34,214 nt of DNA from Ophiothrix spiculata (Eukaryota; Echinodermata; Ophiuroidea; Amphilepidida; Ophiotrichidae): the NCBI GenBank assembly GCA_000969725.1, contig JXSR01S061202.1; one strand, 5' to 3'. The first letter of the stretch is position 1; each line of letters begins with the position of its first letter. The notes under the pieces were generated by a model, which worked only from the letters and a program-made list of their open reading frames with translations, made no database searches and was not told the DNA's origin. The position numbers were made by a program, and so were the translations under genes. This document shows positions 28,698-34,214 of the stretch, in pieces.

Positions 28698-29277
28698 TTG
28701 AAGTTTATAAAAATACTTGTAAGTATTTCATGATTTTCAGCTAATATTTGTTCCAGAGCCTGTGTAGAGGTAATTTTTTGCACTGGTTAAAATTAGTCAG
28801 TAAGTGCCTGTAAGGTATCTCAGGTATCCCCTTTAAAGTATTTTTCTTATTGCCAACAATAATAACTAGAAATTAAGGAAATTCACAAGTCAAAGTCTCT
28901 GTATTAAGAAATCAATAATGGAGTTCAAAGTTGCTACTAGGCCTGGGACTAAAACCCGGGTACCCAATCCGCCAACCGATTACCCGAACTGGACAATAAA
29001 ATCATAGAATTTTGAACAAAAAATTTATGATAAAATCATGATCTGATCAAAGTAACATGATAAATCACAACCAAATCGGCAAATATCCAAATTTTTCTGG
29101 TAATGGTCGTAGTAGACCCGTCAAACTTCCCGTTCTAACATTATAAATACTCAATTATCAATATATACTTTGCAAACTTTAAAATGGTTCTCACAAATTT
29201 GTATGCGCTCTTGAGAAAATGAGAAAGTGTGTCAATTTCTAGTTTCTTGATGGTAATTACAACATAATAGCCTGCGG
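28698..29277. other. No recognisable gene or repeat
   Basis: AT-rich except for AAACCCGGGTACCCAATCCG near 28953, a short GC-rich patch with CCCGGG and GGGTACCC palindromes. It may be a transposon fragment, but no second copy is present. Confidence 0.4.
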
Positions 29278-29352
29278 AGATTTCTATAAGTTCATAAAGC
29301 TCATAACGCTCATAACTTGCTAGTTATGAGCTTAATAAACTTTTAGAAATCT
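29278..29352. repeat. Imperfect hairpin repeat of 75 bp
   Basis: The left arm AGATTTCTATAAGTTCATAA and AGCTCATAAC is mirrored by the right arm ending GCTTAATAAACTTTTAGAAA-TCT. An inner perfect stem, GCTCATAACT and AGTTATGAGC, closes on a TGCT loop. The left arm carries GCTCATAAC twice, so the structure can fold in two registers. Confidence 0.75.
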
Positions 29353-29513
29353 GATCAGAATCAAATGAATTTTTTAGGATGTATCAATTTATTTTGTGTT
29401 CATCTGCCTAAATAGATAGAAAGAGGTGATGGTTTAATCACATCAGAATCATGAATTGCAGCTTTAAACATGAGTTGACTCTGATTGAAGAGATTCATCA
29501 GGATCGGTATATA

Positions 29514-29638
29514 TCATGTTGTTAAGGTTCTTAAAACTGATCTAAAAGATTGTGCACTTACGTGGACGTTTCGACAACAAGCTGTTTTCTTATTCATCAC
29601 TTTGGTTTGGATCAGTTTTAAGAACCTTAACAACATGA
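29514..29638 (-). mobile_element. Inverted-repeat relic with hammerhead-like core, possibly Penelope-related
   Basis: Arms 29514-29542 and 29610-29638 are perfect inverse copies over 29 bp (TCATGTTGTTAAGGTTC then TTAAAACTGATC). The 67-bp spacer contains GGACGTTTCG and TCATCAC. On the minus strand these read GTGATGA then, about 21 nt later, CGAAACGTCC. Hammerhead ribozymes carry CTGATGA and CGAAAC around stem II, and such motifs are known in the terminal repeats of Penelope-like retroelements. Here the first base is G instead of C and stem II is weak, so activity is doubtful. No reverse transcriptase or GIY-YIG frame is recognisable nearby. Confidence 0.45.
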
Positions 29639-30296
29639 GATGACTCTTGTAAACATGCACCAAACTTTTCCAATTGAGAATATATGTGTTTGCTTGATTC
29701 ACATGCACCTTTTTCTCTCTGCCCGCCAACGTTGGCTATCCCTGAGAAGGAAGGAGTTGTCGGGAAGAGGAAATCTCGCTCAGTCTTGGTCTCATAGCAA
29801 CTGTCACATGTCATTAATAGATTTAAATATCAACAGAAATGATGGGAAGTGTAATCGAATGCAGTCAAATGATCTTGTCCGCAAAAAAACCTCCAAAATG
29901 TGAGAGAAATCAAGGCACATGTTTGGATATGTGTGAATTTTGTCAGTGATATGCATTGATTTTGCAAGTAATGTTGCCGGTGTGAAATGATGAATGTTTC
30001 TTTTCGTTTGTGATCCCTGGTGATAAGCTTAATCATGCCAGTAAGCTTTATCCTCCTCAGCAGTCGTGAGAGCAAGATTTCTGGAACATGATTATTTGTG
30101 TTTTCATATATGAACTGTTTCATAGATCAACAGGAAAGTCTGGGGATGGTATTACACATTGACTTTGCCTTGAAGGGCGCAGATTAATGATGAATAAGAT
30201 CAACTAAACCAGACAGTTGGAGCTTATTACAGACTATCTGTGGGAAGAGTCACAGAGTCACAGCTTGCTATTGATGCTCAAAGTTGCCACATCACA
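29639..30296. other. No recognised gene; slightly GC-richer patch at 29700-29810
   Basis: The patch GCCCGCCAACGTTGGCTATC through GAGGAAATCTCGCTCAGTCT is more balanced than its flanks and open in frames on both strands (74 and 87 codons). No motif is recognisable. It could be body sequence of the adjacent inverted-repeat relic. Confidence 0.3.
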
Positions 30297-30752
30297 TATG
30301 TGACCCGTCATATCGAAAGGTACCTTAAGGTCGGCACAATCAAAATTGATTTTTTGGTCTCATCCGAAAGCTGAGATTTTAAGCTTTAAAATGACACCTT
30401 GATTTTGGTTATTGGATGTTCGGTTGCAAAGTTACACCCAAATTGGTAAAAGACATCGGGCTGATTCGGAAAACTATAGTTCTGAGAAAATTTAGTTTAA
30501 AGTTTTTGTACTTTGTAAATCTTGAATGGAGAGAGGATTTTTAGCTTGGTTTTTAATACATTTTTCTTATGTTTTGGATGTTGGAACTTGATTAATATGA
30601 TAGAATACACTTCAATGATAACCTTTCTGATGAAATTAGAAATTTGACCTTGGACGTGATTTTGACTATGGCATATGCTTAGCTTCAATGGCCCGTATCT
30701 CGTAATGTATTATGCCGGTAGTAAGGTACCTTTCGATATGACGATCCACATA
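30297..30752 (+). mobile_element. TATGTGACCCGTC-family MITE, copy 3
   Basis: The left end TATGTGACCCGTCATATCGA continues AAGGTACCTTAAGGTCGGC. The right end GTAAGGTACCTTTCGATATG closes with ACGATCCACATA, slightly decayed relative to the left. It is 456 bp, collinear with 20972-21420 over its whole length. TA flanks both ends. Confidence 0.9.
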
Positions 30753-31168
30753 TGCAGATACCCTATTGCAGAGCCCCTTCAGCACTGTTGCTGAAGTTTT
30801 TGGAGGAAAATTGATTCTTTTTCTTGAGTAGGCTCCCTATTAAATAGTAGTGTGAATGTCATGTGTGGTCCCGGCACTTTGGAGGTTGCCATGTTCTCTT
30901 TCAAACCCAGTTAGCATACAGAAAAGACTTCCTTGGCACATTTCTTCAAAACTTGGGAGATGTTAGCGGAATTTGAGGGAGTTAAAATAATTGCTGATTC
31001 ATGCAGGCCTAGTGGCATCTATGTTGATCATTTGAGCTTATATGTTGTTGTAGATAATAATTTATTTATGGCTGTGACCAAAATGATGTTGATTATTTTT
31101 TGGCTCATCATACACACCGAGTCCTTCATACAAGTTGCTGCTCTGAATTCTCTGGTATATCAGGTAAA
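30753..31168. other. No recognisable gene or repeat
   Basis: Mixed-composition spacer. An 80-codon plus-strand frame at 30933-31175 opens only from a non-ATG start and has no domain I recognise. Confidence 0.35.
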
Positions 31169-31521
31169 ACCATAGATTTAAAGGGGAGATACCAGGCTTT
31201 GTATACCAGCCCGTGTAATGGCGTCGTCAGCCATGGAGCCCAAATTGGGGGTATTCGGGTCCACAAGGTTCTCGGCAAAATTAACTCCGAGTGCCGAGAC
31301 TTGGTTACGCGTAGAGACAACCTGCGCATATAATACTTTACGCGAATGATACGCCAACCTGCACGCAAAGCGTGTGTGCGTGTTTCAATATTCGCGCATA
31401 ATGACAAGGTGCGATGCATCATCGGCAAGCTATCGACAAAAACCCGAATACCCCCAATTTTGTCTCCATGCAGGAATAAAAAAGGCGGCGTGCCTTGTAT
31501 CTCCCCTGTAAATCTATGGGT
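31169..31521. mobile_element. GC-rich MITE with ACC(C)ATAGATTTA-AGGGGAGATAC termini
   Basis: The left end ACCATAGATTTAAAGGGGAG continues ATACCAGGCTTTGTATACC. The right end on the minus strand reads ACCCATAGATTTACAGGGGA continuing GATACAAGGCACGCCGCC. Further in, CATGGAGCCCAAATTGGGGG is mirrored by the complement of ACCCCCAATTTTGTCTCCAT. The flanks GTAAA and GTAAA are a possible target duplication. It is 353 bp and more GC-rich than its surroundings. The three open frames here (77-100 codons) lie inside the element and are not evidence of a gene. Confidence 0.85.
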
Positions 31522-32381
31522 AAAGCTCAGATGAGGACATATTGAATCAGACAGATGCCAGAAGTCTAATCTGAAATATGGTATAACATTTCCAATGCGT
31601 GCATCATAGGAAGCCAGTTTTCTGTGCCCGCTCCCCCCAAAAAAAAGAACTGATCTTTGTTACAAGATGTCTTGACTAGTCAGCAAATGCCATCTTCATG
31701 TTGAATTATGAATTCATAGCACATAAATCACCAGGCTTAGTTTTATCAGTTTTATGGAACACCTTTTTTGCTCCCAGTAGGGCCTATTTGCTTTTCTCAA
31801 CTACTTATTGCAAGTGAAGTGTGAGGAACAGGGAGAAAGAGGAAATTCTGCATGGGTAATATACTGAGTTCGAATCCATGTCAGGTGAATCATGATGCAC
31901 ACAAATTGTGACAAATATTTTGCAATACCAAACTTTAAATGCTGTTTAATGAGGCCCTAATGTTATAATACAACAGGTTTTTCAATTGAAATTAAGTTGG
32001 TTTTTTTTTAACCATTCATGAGGTGAAAGATTTAAAACATTTGAAAATACACTTTTAAAGCATAATTCCAATGTTTCTAATTCCTGTATTTTATATCTCA
32101 AGTGTATAACAGTTAAAATTGCAACCATCACATTATGTATTCAAAGAGACATCAATAAAATTAAATTGGTTTGGCCATCGTAGTATCAATCTGGGCTAAT
32201 TTCTTTAATGTAGAAAGTGTTTTTGAAGATGTTTCTAATCTATCCTGCAAAAATACAAAGCTTATTGTGAAAAGTAGATCTATTAGTGTATCAGCCACAT
32301 TGACGTTTACAAATAGTAATGAGCTACTTTGAAGTTTTCTTGTATTTGGACCAATCGTTTTGAGTTTATATCAGTTACGCA
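31522..32381. other. No recognisable gene or repeat
   Basis: AT-rich sequence. GAGTTCGAATCCATG near 31866 resembles a tRNA B box, but no matching A box precedes it at a usual distance. Confidence 0.4.
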
Positions 32382-32811
32382 TATGTGACCGTCCAGCCCG
32401 TATGAGCAGTAAATGCCAGAAACTTCATTTTGCGCTACAGGTGAAAATACATGTCAAGGTCATAAGTTGCCGAAATTGATATTTTGTTAGATTCACAATC
32501 TTAGTTCTTACTACAAAATACCAGCAAAGTTTCATTTCAAGAAAATTATATAGGAAATGTGAAATAAATTGGCATATTCTTAAGACGATCAACAGAAAAT
32601 ATAGGGCTTACTAATATTTGAACGCGTTTATCTCAGTTATACGTTTTACTCCCTGACAACGTTTGACGGACCATAACTTGACTTCTAGAAATCATGTGAA
32701 GTTCATTAAGTTGTCATTTTAATCCTTAAAGCATGGTCTTTGCAAATAATTAAAAAAGTGAAAATGACAAGAGCTGGCATTTACTGCTGTTTTGGGGTGG
32801 ACGGTCACATA
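32382..32811. mobile_element. MITE with TATGTGACCGTCCA termini
   Basis: The left end TATGTGACCGTCCAGCCC continues AGCAGTAAATGCCAG. The right end CTGGCATTTACTGCTGTTTT closes with GGGGTGGACGGTCACATA, the inverse over about 40 bp with one small unpaired stretch. TA flanks both ends. It is 430 bp. The outer TATGTGACC is shared with the 20972 family, but the next bases and the interior differ. Confidence 0.9.
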
Positions 32812-33319
32812 TGTCTAATGTTAAAGGTTCAATATCCTCAGAAACTACCCATAAACCTTTAGAAAAATTTAATTATTTGTACTTGAGGAAGTACAAAAGC
32901 ATTGTATTTTTCAAATTGTTTCTGACTTAGATGTCAGTTGTTCAAATATGTTGCATTAACTTTTCAATGCTATTCATGGTGAAAACTTTTTGTTTCCTTC
33001 CAAGCATGATTGATCTCATTTTGGTTTCAACTTTCATGTGAACATTACAGTCAATGACCATGGGAGATCATGTTTAATCGGTCTATGGTTTAATTGACAC
33101 ATCAGGAAAGTGGCCATGGTTTTTAACATGAAAACGAAGGCTAATAATAGACTAATGTTATGTTAACATGATCAGCTATGGCATGGCGTGGCTGCGCCTG
33201 ATGTGGTCAGCATTGGCGATTGCCGCTGGCTATTTGGGTGATACGACTAATGCTTCATGGTACTTAATTTAGATGAAACACTTCTCCCGTACTCTAATAA
33301 ATGCCAATAAGATGCTGCT
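32812..33319. other. No recognisable gene; includes the first 95-bp repeat
   Basis: AT-rich except for a slightly GC-richer patch at 33180-33240 (GCATGGCGTGGCTGCGCC...). I see no open frame over 60 codons. Confidence 0.35.
32879..32973 (+). repeat. Exact 95-bp direct repeat, copy 1
   Basis: It begins GTACTTGAGGAAGTAC, itself a small hairpin, and runs to TTTTCAATGCTAT. Every base matches 34120-34214. The left flanks of the two copies differ, so 32879 is the true left boundary. Confidence 0.97.
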
Positions 33320-33589
33320 TTAACCCTTTCAGACCCATAGAACGCCAGAGCGTTTCTAGCAAATAAAGAAATACTTAAAAAATACAATAACCAAAATGTT
33401 TGTATCTCCACAAACAACCTCTAGTATCATATTTGGTGTCATTTTAAAGCTTGTAATGTCTTCTAAGACATCAGGAAAAGAGGTTTAGCATAACATGCAT
33501 ACCATGATAGTTAAGATGATATATTATACATGAGAAGGTGACACCTCAAAATTGGAACTTGAAAATTAATTCGGGTCCAAAATGGTTAA
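33320..33589. mobile_element. Candidate MITE with TTAACC-x-TT-x-GACCC termini
   Basis: The left end TTAACCCTTTCAGACCC pairs with the minus strand of the right end, TTAACCATTTTGGACCC, at 14 of 17 positions. It is 270 bp. The arms are short and imperfect, so this is less certain than the other elements. Confidence 0.4.
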
Positions 33590-34119
33590 GGAAAATGAAT
33601 GAAGGGGAGTTATTTGCTGGTATATACACTACATTCAAAAGATAACATTTTTAGTAAGTTTATCACATTTCCTATATGATTATTATAAAAAAGAAAAGAA
33701 AACGGAGTATAAAATTGCCTTGAATAAAAAGAAGTTATTTTTGTTAAAGTTAGATATTTTAAGCTCATAACCCATTATCCATGCAGTATCACACATTGAA
33801 AAAGAGGTTTTGCTTGTTTTAGTGATCCTTCGTATCTTATTTAGTTGAGATACCTGTACTTTGATGTTTAACTTGTGAGTAAAATTCTAAATCATGAACA
33901 TGATTGACTTAAGTTGATGCTTTCATTCATATACATGAAGCAGATTAGCTCTTGGAAAGCCCCGTCTATTGATTGAATACTGAATTGCTTAAATTTAAGT
34001 AAGATAATGCATGACTACTTGACATTACATGCAAGGAATAATATTCTTTAAGGGTGAAGAAACGATTACTTTGATAGTAGCAGAGATAAGCGTTTTGTAT
34101 TGGCGATGCTTATTGACCA
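33590..34119. other. No recognisable gene or repeat
   Basis: AT-rich spacer before the second copy of the 95-bp repeat. Confidence 0.4.
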
Positions 34120-34214
34120 GTACTTGAGGAAGTACAAAAGCATTGTATTTTTCAAATTGTTTCTGACTTAGATGTCAGTTGTTCAAATATGTTGCATTAA
34201 CTTTTCAATGCTAT
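34120..34214 (+). repeat. Exact 95-bp direct repeat, copy 2, running off the window
   Basis: Identical to 32879-32973 over all 95 visible bases, with the same orientation and a period of 1,241 bp. The window ends inside the repeat, so its real length is unknown. Confidence 0.97.

Noticed and set aside
31100..31534. Three overlapping open frames of 62-100 codons in GC-richer DNA, at first sight a gene fragment
   Set aside because: They lie inside or astride an element with about 100-bp inverted termini (31169-31521). The frames run on both strands and match nothing known, so the composition and openness come from the MITE.
31855..31890. B-box-like GAGTTCGAATCC
   Set aside because: No A box lies at the expected distance upstream and no tRNA arms can be paired; a single 11-bp match is expected by chance in 34 kb.

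Overview
The window is 34.2 kb of AT-rich eukaryotic DNA in which I recognise no protein-coding gene, rRNA, intact tRNA or CRISPR array. The longest stop-free stretch is 134 codons and none of the short reading frames matches a protein family I know. The sequence has no bacterial signs: no operons, no ribosome binding sites and very low coding density. It has many short non-autonomous DNA transposons (MITEs), tandem repeats, homopolymer runs and a 50-base assembly gap. This suggests an intergenic or intronic piece of a large, repeat-rich animal genome. The style of the repeats fits a marine invertebrate, perhaps a deuterostome such as an echinoderm, hemichordate or amphioxus. That is an impression, not a proof.

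Layout. At 0.6-4.1 kb there is a nested cluster: a truncated GGGGCGCACC element, a 66-bp direct repeat pair enclosing two different MITEs, a TACTGTAAA-ended MITE, and three Harbinger-like GGCC...GGCC elements. At 4.9-8.1 kb two G-tract-ended hAT-like MITEs flank another Harbinger-like copy and two weak exon-like blocks on the minus strand. From 8.6 to 11 kb almost nothing is recognisable. At 11.05-13.7 kb there is a five-unit minisatellite, a complete GGGCGCACC MITE, an imperfect tandem duplication and a second TACTGTAAA-type MITE. At 14.25 kb there is a short exon-like block that could encode a signal peptide and ends in a GTAAGT donor. The 16.9-17.2 kb stretch is dense in AGGTCA half-sites. 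A third hAT-like MITE lies at 18.2-18.6 kb. At 19.0-19.7 kb a 268-bp duplication flanks the assembly gap; one copy carries a hairpin MITE and the other looks like the empty site. The 21-23.3 kb stretch has two TA-TGTGA-ended MITEs, a tandem array with about 80-bp units, and a CAAGTTTG-ended MITE. From 26.6 kb on there is a possible small exon, a tRNA-like fragment, a 241-bp foldback, a tandem duplication that doubles a Harbinger-like MITE, a Penelope/hammerhead-like relic inside a perfect 29-bp inverted repeat, three more MITEs with long terminal inverted repeats, a weaker TTAACC-ended candidate, and an exact 95-bp direct repeat that runs off the window end.

How the parts relate. No genes act together here; the window is a layered record of mobile elements. 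At least ten inverted-repeat families can be told apart. Target-site duplications assign several of them: TTA/TAA (PIF/Harbinger-like), 8 bp (hAT-like) and TA (Tc1/mariner-like, or another TA-inserting group). Four families share the same outer TA-TGTG ends but differ inside. No transposase gene is visible, so these elements depended on enzymes encoded elsewhere. All exon candidates are low confidence and rest on splice-like signals, local composition and open frames only.
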